From an uncultured Bacteroidales bacterium (GTDB lineage Bacteria > Bacteroidota > Bacteroidia > Bacteroidales > Marinilabiliaceae): a stretch of DNA of 64,000 nt. Shown here one piece after another: positions 46,165 through 54,772 of this stretch. Every line of letters starts with the position of its first letter. The stretch's first letter is position 1. The notes under the pieces were generated by a model, which was given only the letters and a program-made list of their open reading frames with translations, made no database searches and was not told the DNA's origin. The translations under genes and the position numbers were made by a program. The stretch covers positions 1 to 64,000 of the forward strand of contig CALAVC010000244.1 in NCBI GenBank assembly GCA_937892095.1, in the 5' to 3' direction.

Positions 46165-46851
46165 CTACTGCTTTTTCTTTACGCCACGCACCGATTGTCC
46201 AAAGAAGCGTGCATAGGCGTTTAGGTGCGTCATGTTCTTGGTCACCATAAACTCTACCGCCACTGGCGAAGACTTGTCGTCGAGTGTCGATGCCCAATAA
46301 TATCCGTTTTCGTTAAGGCTTACTTGTGTTCGATTCTCTATGTAGCCCGATGCTGGGAAAAACAGACTCTGCCCGTTGATGTTGCTCGTTGCCAACTGAC
46401 CATAGGCGTCGCCTTTGGTTGTCCATTGCCACGTGCAATTGTTGTATAGCTCGCGCCAATCTTCTTTGGTGGGTATGCACCAGCCTTCGCCGTAGGCCAC
46501 GGTTACGATGTCGTCTTCTGGCTGCAGTTCTTTCAGATTGTCCTGAAAGCCTTGCCGACCACAATCTTTTTGTGTGCAATATTTCGTAAGCGCAAGCTCA
46601 GTGCCATGCTCATAGTTCTGCCAAGAATAAGATTCCTTTGTCTTTACTTCGCCCCATGCATAGTAATTTCCAAAGTCTTCGGGGCGTGTGCCACCCACGT
46701 TGGCTGCTGCCCAAAGAGTCCCACTATGTAGCCCCATGTCGACTGCCGCAGGGATTGGGATTTTTTCTGTCGTCTCGTTGCCATTGGTGCATGCACTTAG
46801 GCAGGTGTGTGCAAGTAAGAATATCAGTAGGGTTTGTATGCTTGTTCTCAT
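46165..46851 (-). CDS. FISUMP-domain lipoprotein
   Basis: 228-aa predicted lipoprotein (lipobox TCLSAC). The mature part has the start typical of the Fibrobacter succinogenes major paralogous (FISUMP) domain: VDMGLHSGTLWAAANVGGTRPEDFGNYYAWGE seen as VDMGLHSGTLWAA, ANVGGTRPEDFG and YYAWGEVKTK in order. Later parts (GEGWCIPTKEDWRELYNNC, LFFPASGY, YYWASTLDD) also agree. The role of the family is unknown; members are surface or periplasmic. It lies 41 bp after the AraC-type regulator and ends at its own terminator. Confidence 0.82.
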   Translation of the reverse strand: MRTSIQTLLIFLLAHTCLSACTNGNETTEKIPIPAAVDMGLHSGTLWAAANVGGTRPEDFGNYYAWGEVKTKESYSWQNYEHGTELALTKYCTQKDCGRQGFQDNLKELQPEDDIVTVAYGEGWCIPTKEDWRELYNNCTWQWTTKGDAYGQLATSNINGQSLFFPASGYIENRTQVSLNENGYYWASTLDDKSSPVAVEFMVTKNMTHLNAYARFFGQSVRGVKKKQ

Positions 46852-46892
46852 TTTGTGGTCTATGACTGCTTTTTTGACTGAGTAAAAATAAG

Positions 46893-48002
46893 CTAATTTT
46901 TCATCAGTTCAAACACGCCGTGTCGCCATTCTTCGGGGCTTGTAGTGGTTATTTCTTTAAATTGGGCTACGAAGTCGGCCGTGTTGTTGTAGCCCAACAT
47001 GGTTGCAATCTGTGCAGGGCTGTCGTCGGGCAACGAGATGAGCAACTCTTGTGCGTCGGCAATGCGCAAGTGGTCTATGTAGCTCTTGAATGTCCGACCT
47101 TCGGCAGCCCGAATAATGTGGATAACCTTTTCGGTTGTCGAGCCAACGCTCTCTGCCAAGTCTTCAATCGAGACACCTATTTTCCTGTAGCCGTGTTCGT
47201 TGTCTTCCCACTTGCGTATGTTCGACAAAATCATCAGCTCGTCAGCCGTTAGCCGACCGCTATTGTTGCCCTCTGGCGTTTGCAGTGCTTTGCTCTCCTC
47301 AATGTAGCGCAGCCCTCCCACATAGTTTATGAAGCATGTCGCCATGTAGACGTTTACGAAGATGCCAAGGAAGACGTATATGGTGTTGACTGTAACCGAC
47401 GCCACAGAAACTGCTGGACTAAATATGCCCCACACAAGAAAAGCCAAGAGTCCGTTGCGAAGCAAAGAGATATACTTCCGTTTATCGTCCGAAAAATATT
47501 CGTCGACACGCAGTGTGGCAGCAGAATATATTTTGTAGACGTTGTAGGCTATGTAGAGAATATACGCCCCCCACAAAATAATCAGTATGCTAAAAAAAGC
47601 TGTCGAGACAATGTCGCTACTAATGAAAAGTGTCGGCACGACAATGAGCGTCGTCCCCAACCAAATAAGAAAGTCGCGACGGACGCCACGACGATAGTCG
47701 TAGCCCGAGGTGAGTAGCAGTCGCACAGAGGCGTAGAAGAACATTGCAATGGGCGTGTAGCATAGCACGTCGACAACAGTGTCTACACGATGCATACCCC
47801 AACCATCATATTTGTTGGCAAGCATGCTCAAAGACTGGTCGGTAGACATAATCAGAAAGACACACGCCAAAAATAGTGAGGCTACTCTGTAGGTGCCATT
47901 GGTGTCGGTCTCCTGACGCTTGATGCTGACCAAGATAAATGCGAGCGACAACTGTACGGCCTCGCTTGCGATTAGGACGTAGTAATATATATTCTCATTC
48001 AT
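46893..48002 (-). CDS. Membrane-anchored AraC-family regulator
   Basis: 369 aa. About seven membrane segments span residues 8-235 (for example AVQLSLAFILVSI, YTPIAMFFYASVRLLL, FLIWLGTTLIVVPTLF). A linker follows, then a C-terminal AraC/XylS helix-turn-helix pair: IGVSIEDLAESVGSTTEKVIHII (first HTH) and SPAQIATMLGYNNTADFVAQFKEITTTSPEEWR (second HTH with the family signature). Such regulators sense signals in or across the membrane. The target is unknown; the FISUMP, pectate lyase and SusC/D genes next door are candidates. It has a well-matched promoter of its own. Confidence 0.88.
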   Translation of the reverse strand: MNENIYYYVLIASEAVQLSLAFILVSIKRQETDTNGTYRVASLFLACVFLIMSTDQSLSMLANKYDGWGMHRVDTVVDVLCYTPIAMFFYASVRLLLTSGYDYRRGVRRDFLIWLGTTLIVVPTLFISSDIVSTAFFSILIILWGAYILYIAYNVYKIYSAATLRVDEYFSDDKRKYISLLRNGLLAFLVWGIFSPAVSVASVTVNTIYVFLGIFVNVYMATCFINYVGGLRYIEESKALQTPEGNNSGRLTADELMILSNIRKWEDNEHGYRKIGVSIEDLAESVGSTTEKVIHIIRAAEGRTFKSYIDHLRIADAQELLISLPDDSPAQIATMLGYNNTADFVAQFKEITTTSPEEWRHGVFELMKN

Positions 48003-48047
48003 ACCAAACGGGAAAGGTTATTTCATTAATGATTTTTCTCGTATGTG

Positions 48048-48077
48048 CAAATTTATATTTTTCTGGGTTGTTTACAA
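48048..48077 (-). promoter_or_regulatory. Promoter of the AraC-type regulator gene
   Basis: On the minus strand, TTG (48077-48075) and TAAATTTG (48055-48048) are 19 bp apart, a full match to the Bacteroidetes consensus. Transcription should start near 48042, about 40 nt before the ATG. Confidence 0.7.
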
Positions 48078-48132
48078 GCGTATGCGTGGCGCGAGGCGTG
48101 ATGCAGAGTGGCTTATCAACGTTTTTTTTGAT

Positions 48133-48140
48133 TATTTTTG
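48133..48140 (+). promoter_or_regulatory. Possible promoter for the topoisomerase IV gene
   Basis: TATTTTTG matches TAnnTTTG and lies 56 bp before the ATG. No TTG is seen at the -33 distance. It is back-to-back with the regulator promoter within the 194-bp divergent gap. Confidence 0.4.
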
Positions 48141-48196
48141 TCATGCACTTTGGTTATTCCTCTACTCTTACGTAAACAACAGCAAAAAGTATATCT

Positions 48197-50068
48197 ATGC
48201 GTCCCACACCCGAAGCCTCGTATGGCGAAGAAAACATCATTACCCTCGACCCCGTAGAGCATATTCGTACACGCGCAGGCATGTATATTGGCAAGCTTGG
48301 CGATGGTCAGTCGGCCGACGATGGCATCTACGTCTTGCTAAAAGAAGTCCTCGACAATTCGATAGACGAATTTATGATGGGTGCTGGCAAACGCATCGAA
48401 GTAACTATTAGCGAAGTGGGGCAAGTGAGCGTGCGCGACTACGGACGTGGCATTCCGCTTGGTAAGGTGGTCGATGTGGTTAGCAAGATGAACACTGGCG
48501 GTAAGTATGACAGCAAGGCCTTTCAGAAGTCTATTGGTCTGAATGGCGTGGGTCTGAAAGCTGTCAACGCTCTGTCGACAACTTTCGAGGTCGTGGCCGT
48601 GCGCGATGGTCAGCTCAAACGTGCCGAGTTTGCGTGTGGCAAGCTTACGCAAGAGCACGACATTGAGCCAACAGAGGAGAAAAACGGCACACGCATAACA
48701 TTCTTGCCCGACGACACCATATTTGAGCACTATGCCTATCGCGATGACATCGTCCGCCAAATGCTCAAGAACTATACCTACCTCAACAGAGGGCTTACGA
48801 TGGTCTTCAACGGGCAACGCCTCGTGTCGCAAAACGGACTTGTTGACCTGCTGACCGAAAACATGACCGAGACGCCTCTCTACGACATCGTGCACCTCGA
48901 AAAAGAAGACCTCGATATTGCCCTGACGCACTGCAATCGCTTCGGCGAAGACTACATATTCTCGTTCGTCAACGGACAATATACTACACTTGGTGGCACG
49001 CACCAACAAGCATTTCGCGAAAGCATTGTCAAGACGCTTCGCAACTTCTATGGCAAGAACTTCGACGTGGCAGACATTCGCTCTGGACTAACTGCGGTCA
49101 TCTCCATACGAGTGCAAGACCCCGTCTTTGAAAGCCAGACCAAGATTAAGCTCGGAAGCAAAAACATGAGTCCCGAAGAAGGTGCCGTGTCTATTCGCAG
49201 CTATGTAGATGACTTCCTTTCGGAGCAACTCGACAACTATCTGCATCGCAACCCCAACGTGGCAGACGTCATTAAAGCCAAGATTCTCGACAACGAGAAA
49301 GAACGTAATGCCATTTCGGGTGTGCGCAAAAAGGCCAAAGAGAAAATTAAGAAGGCCAACATATTCAATAAGAAACTAAGCGACTGCAACATTCACCTGA
49401 CCGACAGCAACAACGACCGCAAAGACGAAACAGCCATATTCATCACCGAGGGTAACTCGGCTTCGGGCTCTATAAGCATGAGTCGAGACTCGAGCACTCA
49501 GGCCGTCTTTAGTTTGCGAGGCAAACCAAAGAATATTTATACCATGAAGCGTGGCGACATATATAAGAACGAAGAATTGTTTTTGCTACAAGCTGCGCTG
49601 GGAATCGTGGACAGCATAGACGACCTTCGCTACAACAAAGTAATCATTGCCACCGATGCCGATGTCGATGGCATGCACATTCGCTTGTTGCTCCTGACGT
49701 TCTTTATCCGCTTCTATCCCGAAGTTATCAACACCCGACACCTATTTATCCTCCAAACGCCACTCTTCCGTGTGCGCAATAAGAAGCGGACAATCTATTG
49801 CTATAGCGAAGACGAGCGAGACAAGGCAGCGCAAGAACTTGGCGACACGAAAGACCGTGAGATAACTCGATTCAAAGGTTTGGGTGAAATAAACTGGCAA
49901 GAGTTTAAAGAGTTTATCCGCCCCGACAAGATGAGGCTCGATCCCGTCACCATGAAAAGCTCCGATAGTGTGCAAGACTTGTTGGAGTTCTACATGGGTC
50001 CTAACACGTCGACCCGTCAGACGTTCGTTATTGACAACCTCGTCATAGAAGAAGACCTTGTGCAATAA
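48197..50068 (+). CDS. parE: DNA topoisomerase IV subunit B (ParE/GyrB family)
   Basis: 623-aa ATPase subunit of a type IIA topoisomerase that unlinks daughter chromosomes. GHKL ATP-binding motifs are VLLKEVLDNSIDEFMMG, VRDYGRGIPLG and SIGLNGVGLKAVNAL. The Toprim domain has AIFITEGNSASGSI and IIATDADVDGMHIRLLLLTFF. The C-terminal RFKGLGEINWQEFKEFI is conserved. It is shorter than typical GyrB, and its sequence fits the ParE-like type B of Bacteroidetes. The ParC partner is not next to it. Confidence 0.93.
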   Translation: MRPTPEASYGEENIITLDPVEHIRTRAGMYIGKLGDGQSADDGIYVLLKEVLDNSIDEFMMGAGKRIEVTISEVGQVSVRDYGRGIPLGKVVDVVSKMNTGGKYDSKAFQKSIGLNGVGLKAVNALSTTFEVVAVRDGQLKRAEFACGKLTQEHDIEPTEEKNGTRITFLPDDTIFEHYAYRDDIVRQMLKNYTYLNRGLTMVFNGQRLVSQNGLVDLLTENMTETPLYDIVHLEKEDLDIALTHCNRFGEDYIFSFVNGQYTTLGGTHQQAFRESIVKTLRNFYGKNFDVADIRSGLTAVISIRVQDPVFESQTKIKLGSKNMSPEEGAVSIRSYVDDFLSEQLDNYLHRNPNVADVIKAKILDNEKERNAISGVRKKAKEKIKKANIFNKKLSDCNIHLTDSNNDRKDETAIFITEGNSASGSISMSRDSSTQAVFSLRGKPKNIYTMKRGDIYKNEELFLLQAALGIVDSIDDLRYNKVIIATDADVDGMHIRLLLLTFFIRFYPEVINTRHLFILQTPLFRVRNKKRTIYCYSEDERDKAAQELGDTKDREITRFKGLGEINWQEFKEFIRPDKMRLDPVTMKSSDSVQDLLEFYMGPNTSTRQTFVIDNLVIEEDLVQ

Positions 50069-50102
50069 CGCGAGGGCAATCGTGTCCCCCAAAAACATTT
50101 CT

Positions 50103-50139
50103 TTCGAGGTGGGGTAGGGCGTATCTACCTCACCTCGAA
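50103..50139. terminator. Hairpin at the convergent parE/GH3 ends
   Basis: A 15-bp stem with one G-U pair (50103-50117 with 50125-50139) spans the gap and the last 15 bp of the GH3 gene. There is no good T-run on either side, so I am unsure that it stops transcription. Confidence 0.4.
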
Positions 50140-52314
50140 GTCTATTTCTATGGGTGTGTCGGAGACCGAAGTGCCAATGTAGGCCGTATATCTACCTTTT
50201 TCTATGTGCCAGTCGTTCTTTGCTTCGTCCCAATACGCAAGCCTTCGTTCGGGAATTGCTATGCAGACTCGCTGAGTCTCGCCAGGGCTTAGCCACACCT
50301 TTTGGTAGCCACGAAGCTCATTCGTAGGACGAAAAACTTGGCTGTCTTTTTTGCCCACGTAGACTTGTACGACTTCGGCACCTTCGCGACTGCCAGTGTT
50401 GCAGACGTCTACTTCTATGGTTGCTGCGCCATTTACAGAGGCAACATTTGAGACCGTGGCATTTTGCAGACTAAACGTCGTGTACGACAAGCCGTGTCCA
50501 AAGGGGTAGTGAGGGCGAATGTTTTGGGTGCTCGTGTAGCGGTAGCCTACGAGCAATTCCTCTTTATAGGTCTGGTGCTTTTCGGCACCCGGGTAAGACT
50601 CTGCTCCATGCGCTATTGCGCCGCAGTCGGTCAGCTCTTCGTAAAACGTTATGGGCAGTTTGCCACTTGGGCAAGTGCGTCCGCTCAGTATGTCGGCTAT
50701 GGCGTTGCCACACTCGCTTCCTAAGTGCCATGCCATCAGCGTGGCGCGAACGTTTTCTTCCCATTTCATTTCTACGGCGTTGCCACTCAAAAGGACTACA
50801 ATGATGTTTTTGTTGGCTGAGGCAATATCTTTGATTAGGTCTTCTTGTCCGAATGGTAGCTTGTAGCTAATCCTGTCGCCTGCTTCGCAGTCTTGCTGAT
50901 GATTTTTGTTTAGTCCTCCCACGAAAATCACCAAGTCCGATTGCTTGGCAAGGTCTACTGCTTCGGCGTGTAGTGTGGCTTGGTTTTCGGTGGGTTCGTT
51001 GACGCGTCCGTATGACGACTTGCCACTACTATAGCCCATGGCGTAGGTTATCTGTGCATTTCTAAAAGTTTTCTGTATCCCTTCGAGTGGCGACACTTCG
51101 TAGAGAGGTTTGAGCTCCGAAGAGCCTCCAGCACGTGTCATGCTTCGAGTGGCGTTTTCGCCCACAACAGCAATGCGCATAGTCGTCTGGCTATCGAGCG
51201 GAAGTGTTTGTGCTTCGTTTTTGAGCAGCACGATGCCTTCGCGTGCCACGCGGCGTGCAATGTCGGAATGATCCGAACTACCCACCCGACCATGTCCTAT
51301 GCGATTGTGTGTGCGTAGGTTGAGACGAAGCACTCGGCGTACTTTGTCGTCGAGGGTTTGCATGTCGGCGCGGCCTTCGTTAATGGCGTCTCGATATGGT
51401 TTGGCAAGGTAGTAGTTGTCGTAGGCAAAGCTTTTACCCGATGTCAGTCCGTTGGTATAGGTACCCATTTCGAGGTCGAGACCATTGGCAATGGACTGCT
51501 CGGTGCTGTGTGCGCCACCCCAGTCGGTTATCGTAGCTCCGTCGAAAGCCCATTCGCCTTTTAGAATATTGTTTAGCTTCTTGTTGTGGCAACAGTGTTC
51601 GCCATTGTAGACATTATATGCTCCCATAATGCTCCACACATGTGCTTGACGGACAGAGGCTTCAAAGGCAGGCAGATATATTTCGCGCAAAGTGCGGTCA
51701 CTAACGTGGACTTCAATCTCGCAACGGTCGACTTCCTGATTGTTGAGTGCAAAGTGTTTGACGCATGCTGCTACCCCTTCGCCCTGTAGCCCTTCGATGT
51801 ATGCCACGGCAGTCTGTGCAACAAGTAGGGGGTCTTCGCCCATATATTCAAAGTTGCGCCCACCCAGTGGAGTGCGGCAGATGTTGACGCCCGGACCCAG
51901 CAATACGTTCTTGCCCCTATAACGAGCTTCTCTGCCCAAGGCTGCACCATATTCGGTGGCAAGCGACTGACTCCACGTGGCTGCAAGTGCCGTCAGCGAA
52001 GGGAAGGCTGTTACGCAGTCGTTGGTCTGACCAGCGTATGACCAGCTGTCCCAACAAATTTCGGCTCTTACGCCGTGCGGTCCGTCGCTCATCCAAAGCT
52101 CTGGGATGCCAAGTCGCGCCACGCCCGGCGACGAGAATTTCGACTGTGCATGTATGAGTGCTATTTTCTCGTCGAGAGTCAGTTGTGGCAAGATGTCGTC
52201 TATTTCTTGCTCTATTTGGCTCTCGGTCAGTAGGTCGGGCGAGGAGTCTGAGTTAGGTTTGCAAGCTGTCAGTGTCGTGCAAAGCAGAAGAGTAAGTGCC
52301 AGATGTGTTTTCAT
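50125..52314 (-). CDS. Family GH3 glycoside hydrolase, lipoprotein
   Basis: 729-aa predicted lipoprotein (lipobox TTLTAC), so it acts in the periplasm or on the surface. The GH3 N-terminal barrel has LGIPELWMSDGPHGVR, KHFALNNQEVDRCEIEV and the nucleophile Asp in DGATITDWGGAHSTE. The alpha/beta sandwich follows (GIVLLKNEAQTLPL, DLVIFVGGLNKNHQQDCEAGDR, GNAVEMKWEENVRATLMAWHLGSECGNAIADILSG seen as separate segments), then a fibronectin-III-like C-terminal domain (YPFGHGLSYTTFSL, GAEVVQVYVGKKD). It is most like beta-glucosidases or xylosidases; specificity cannot be read. It lies 34 bp after a sugar-type MFS gene and probably forms an operon with it. Confidence 0.93.
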   Translation of the reverse strand: MKTHLALTLLLCTTLTACKPNSDSSPDLLTESQIEQEIDDILPQLTLDEKIALIHAQSKFSSPGVARLGIPELWMSDGPHGVRAEICWDSWSYAGQTNDCVTAFPSLTALAATWSQSLATEYGAALGREARYRGKNVLLGPGVNICRTPLGGRNFEYMGEDPLLVAQTAVAYIEGLQGEGVAACVKHFALNNQEVDRCEIEVHVSDRTLREIYLPAFEASVRQAHVWSIMGAYNVYNGEHCCHNKKLNNILKGEWAFDGATITDWGGAHSTEQSIANGLDLEMGTYTNGLTSGKSFAYDNYYLAKPYRDAINEGRADMQTLDDKVRRVLRLNLRTHNRIGHGRVGSSDHSDIARRVAREGIVLLKNEAQTLPLDSQTTMRIAVVGENATRSMTRAGGSSELKPLYEVSPLEGIQKTFRNAQITYAMGYSSGKSSYGRVNEPTENQATLHAEAVDLAKQSDLVIFVGGLNKNHQQDCEAGDRISYKLPFGQEDLIKDIASANKNIIVVLLSGNAVEMKWEENVRATLMAWHLGSECGNAIADILSGRTCPSGKLPITFYEELTDCGAIAHGAESYPGAEKHQTYKEELLVGYRYTSTQNIRPHYPFGHGLSYTTFSLQNATVSNVASVNGAATIEVDVCNTGSREGAEVVQVYVGKKDSQVFRPTNELRGYQKVWLSPGETQRVCIAIPERRLAYWDEAKNDWHIEKGRYTAYIGTSVSDTPIEIDFEVR

Positions 52315-52348
52315 GGTTGGTGCTATATGAAGGTAGTGGGCGTATTTT

Positions 52349-53587
52349 TTATTTTCGCCAGTTGAGTGTTCGGATTACGAACATGCCAGGCAAGGTTAGC
52401 ACGCAAGCAATTATGAAGAAAGTCTCGTAGCCTACGGCGTTGCAGAGGTAGCCAGCAGGCATGCCCGGAATGAGGAGTCCGAGGGTCATGAGAGCTGTGC
52501 CAATGGCATATTCTGCAGCTTTATATTCTGCGTTGCCTACGTATCGGAGCATATATAGCATGTAGGCTGCGAAGCCGAATCCGTAGCCAAATTGCTCAAT
52601 CATGACTGCCGTTGTAACAATGGGCATCGTGGCATGAGCAGCGTAGTGGGCAAGGACGACGTAGCCCAAGTTGGGCAGATTCATTGCGATGGCCATTGGC
52701 CAGATGACTTTTTGTAGTCCGTAGCGTGCAGCCAGTGTGCCACCAATGATTCCGCCCACCACGAGCGACAACACACCAAATGTGCCGTATGTCAGTCCGC
52801 ACTCTTCGAGCGTCAGCCCTAAGCCACCTGTTGATGGGTCGGCAATAAGGAAGGGTTGAAGGACTTTTGTTAAGAAGGCTTCGCCAAGTCGGTAGAGCAA
52901 GAAGAAAGCTACTGCAGGCACCATTCCTTCGTGGCAAAAAAACGAGCGAAGTGCACGAATGAAAATTTTTATTCCGTTGTCTTGTCTGCCGTGTTGTTCG
53001 GCAATGCGAGGCATAAAAAAATTGTTGTAGACAAAAAGAATTAGGAGGATTGTTGCTGCAGTGCCTATTGCGACTGTCCAGCCAGTAGCGTTGCCATGTT
53101 CGCGTCCTATTTTGCCAGCCATGTAGGGTATGAGCCCTGTTGAGAATATGAGTGCTATGCGGTAGAATGTGGAGCGAATGCCCACGAAGAACGACTGCCC
53201 ACGCTCGTCGAGAGCCATCATGTAGTAGCCGTCGCAAGCAATGTCGTGAGCCGACGAGGCAAGGGCTACAAGTCCCATTGCGACAAGCGACAAGACATAG
53301 AAATTATTGGAGCCAAAAGATAGGGCGAGCAGCCCCATGCATACGGCAAGCAACACTTGCATGGTCAGCGTCCAGCGTCGGAGGGTCGAGTAGCGTTCGA
53401 CGACGGGCGATATGAGCGGTTTGAGCGACCATGGCAAGCAAACAATGCTTGTCCAAAAGGCAAAAGAGCCTTTGTCTATCCCCATGTCGGCAAAAAGGAG
53501 TGCGGAGGTTTGCATGACGAGGCACGATGGTATGCCCTGGCAGAGGTAGAGGCTTGGAATAAACTGCCAACCGTTGGTCTTTTTCAT
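52349..53587 (-). CDS. MFS transporter (AmpG-like)
   Basis: 412-aa inner-membrane transporter with 12 membrane segments. I start at 53587 (MKKTNGWQFIPSLYLCQGIP); the frame is open to 53707, but that part includes a terminator stem and a promoter-like site. N-terminal marks such as QGIPSCLVMQTSALLF, DKGSFAFWTSIVCLPWSLK and ASSAHDIACDGYYM agree with the AmpG/PAT-type MFS group found in Bacteroidales sugar-use loci. It probably imports the product made by the GH3 enzyme encoded 34 bp downstream. Confidence 0.85.
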   Translation of the reverse strand: MKKTNGWQFIPSLYLCQGIPSCLVMQTSALLFADMGIDKGSFAFWTSIVCLPWSLKPLISPVVERYSTLRRWTLTMQVLLAVCMGLLALSFGSNNFYVLSLVAMGLVALASSAHDIACDGYYMMALDERGQSFFVGIRSTFYRIALIFSTGLIPYMAGKIGREHGNATGWTVAIGTAATILLILFVYNNFFMPRIAEQHGRQDNGIKIFIRALRSFFCHEGMVPAVAFFLLYRLGEAFLTKVLQPFLIADPSTGGLGLTLEECGLTYGTFGVLSLVVGGIIGGTLAARYGLQKVIWPMAIAMNLPNLGYVVLAHYAAHATMPIVTTAVMIEQFGYGFGFAAYMLYMLRYVGNAEYKAAEYAIGTALMTLGLLIPGMPAGYLCNAVGYETFFIIACVLTLPGMFVIRTLNWRK

Positions 53588-53607
53588 AATCTTGGAGTAA
53601 ATCTTTA

Positions 53608-53615
53608 CAAATTTA
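53608..53615 (-). promoter_or_regulatory. Possible promoter for the MFS-GH3 operon
   Basis: TAAATTTG on the minus strand (CAAATTTA on +) matches the -7 consensus and lies 20 bp before the MFS ATG and after the galE terminator. No -33 TTG was found. Confidence 0.45.
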
Positions 53616-53642
53616 TGTAAATAATTGCTACGTATAAGAAAG

Positions 53643-53672
53643 AAAGGCTGTTGCACCTCGGTGCAACAGCCT
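53643..53672 (-). terminator. Terminator after galE
   Basis: A perfect 13-bp stem (AAGGCTGTTGCAC 53643-53655, GTGCAACAGCCTT 53660-53672) has a 4-nt loop. On the minus strand it is followed by TCTTTCTTAT. It divides metG-galE from MFS-GH3. Confidence 0.88.
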
Positions 53673-53720
53673 TCGTCAAACAAAAAGAGAGAGATAACGT
53701 CTAACAAACAATGTCAATGA

Positions 53721-54743
53721 TTAACCTCTGCATTTCTTTTCCCATTTCCATGCGTTCAGGAGAGTCTCTTCAATGGGGACAGTGGCTTTCCAACCGAGTT
53801 CGTTGTTAGCCAAAGTTGTCTCAGCCCATATTTTTTCTATGTCGCCTGCTCTTCGACCTACAATCTTGTAGGGCAGTGGTGCGCCCGTTGACTTCTTGAA
53901 AGCGTTGACGAGTTCGAGAACCGAGAGACCACGTCCAGTGCCGATGTTGAAGAATTCGTAGTTGCTTTTGTTTTTTCCGTCGAGCAGTCGGCGTATGGCC
54001 ACGACGTGTGCTTTCGAGAGGTCGCACACGTCTATGTAGTCGCGAATGGGAGTGCCGTCGGGTGTGTCGTAGTCGTTGCCAAAGATGCTAAGCTCTTTGC
54101 GCACGCCAGCTGCCGTTTGCGTAATGTATGGCACGAGGTTGTTCGGGATGCCAACGGGGCTTTCGCCGATTAGTGCCGACGGGTGTGCGCCGATTGGGTT
54201 GAAGTAGCGAAGAGCGATGCCGTTGATGTCTTTTTCGGCATGGCAATAGTCGCGAATTATGTCTTCGTTGACCGACTTGGTGTTCCCATACGGGCTTTCG
54301 GCAGGTCTGCGAGGCGTGCTTTCTGTTACGGGCAGCTTGTCTGGTTGACCGTAGACTGTGCACGACGACGAAAATACGAGGTGCTTGACGCCCGAAAGCT
54401 TCATGGCTTCGAGGATGTTGATGAGGCTACCTACGTTGTTGCGATAGTATTCGAGAGGCTTCGAGACGCTTTCGCCGACGGCTTTGAAAGCTGCAAAGTG
54501 AATAACTGCGTCTATCTCGCCCCGATGGCGAAGGAAGAAACTGAGTGTCTCGCCCCGATTGCTCAGGTCGAAGTTCTCAAATTCAGGTGTCTTGCCAGTT
54601 ATGCGTCCGATGTTGTCGACAACTTCTATTTTAGAGTTCGATAGGTTGTCAACAATGATTACTTCGAAGCCGGCTTCTTGTAGTTCGACTACGGTGTGTG
54701 AGCCAATAAATCCGGTACCTCCCGTGACTAATATTTTGCCCAT
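53721..54743 (-). CDS. galE: UDP-glucose 4-epimerase
   Basis: Interconverts UDP-glucose and UDP-galactose; used in galactose catabolism and for surface polysaccharides. 340 aa. The NAD site is KILVTGGTGFIGSHTV. The active site has Ser in VFSSSCTVYG and the YxxxK pair in SPYGNTKSVNEDI. RYFNPIGAHPSALIGE and DGTPIRDYIDVCDLSKAHV are typical of GalE. It follows metG by 29 bp. Confidence 0.95.
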   Translation of the reverse strand: MGKILVTGGTGFIGSHTVVELQEAGFEVIIVDNLSNSKIEVVDNIGRITGKTPEFENFDLSNRGETLSFFLRHRGEIDAVIHFAAFKAVGESVSKPLEYYRNNVGSLINILEAMKLSGVKHLVFSSSCTVYGQPDKLPVTESTPRRPAESPYGNTKSVNEDIIRDYCHAEKDINGIALRYFNPIGAHPSALIGESPVGIPNNLVPYITQTAAGVRKELSIFGNDYDTPDGTPIRDYIDVCDLSKAHVVAIRRLLDGKNKSNYEFFNIGTGRGLSVLELVNAFKKSTGAPLPYKIVGRRAGDIEKIWAETTLANNELGWKATVPIEETLLNAWKWEKKCRG

Positions 54744-54772
54744 TTATATAAGTTTTTGTGGTATATGTTTGA

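Noticed and set aside
53588..53707. N-terminal extension of the MFS transporter
   Set aside because: The stretch holds a terminator stem and a promoter-like site; the first membrane segment fits a start at 53587.
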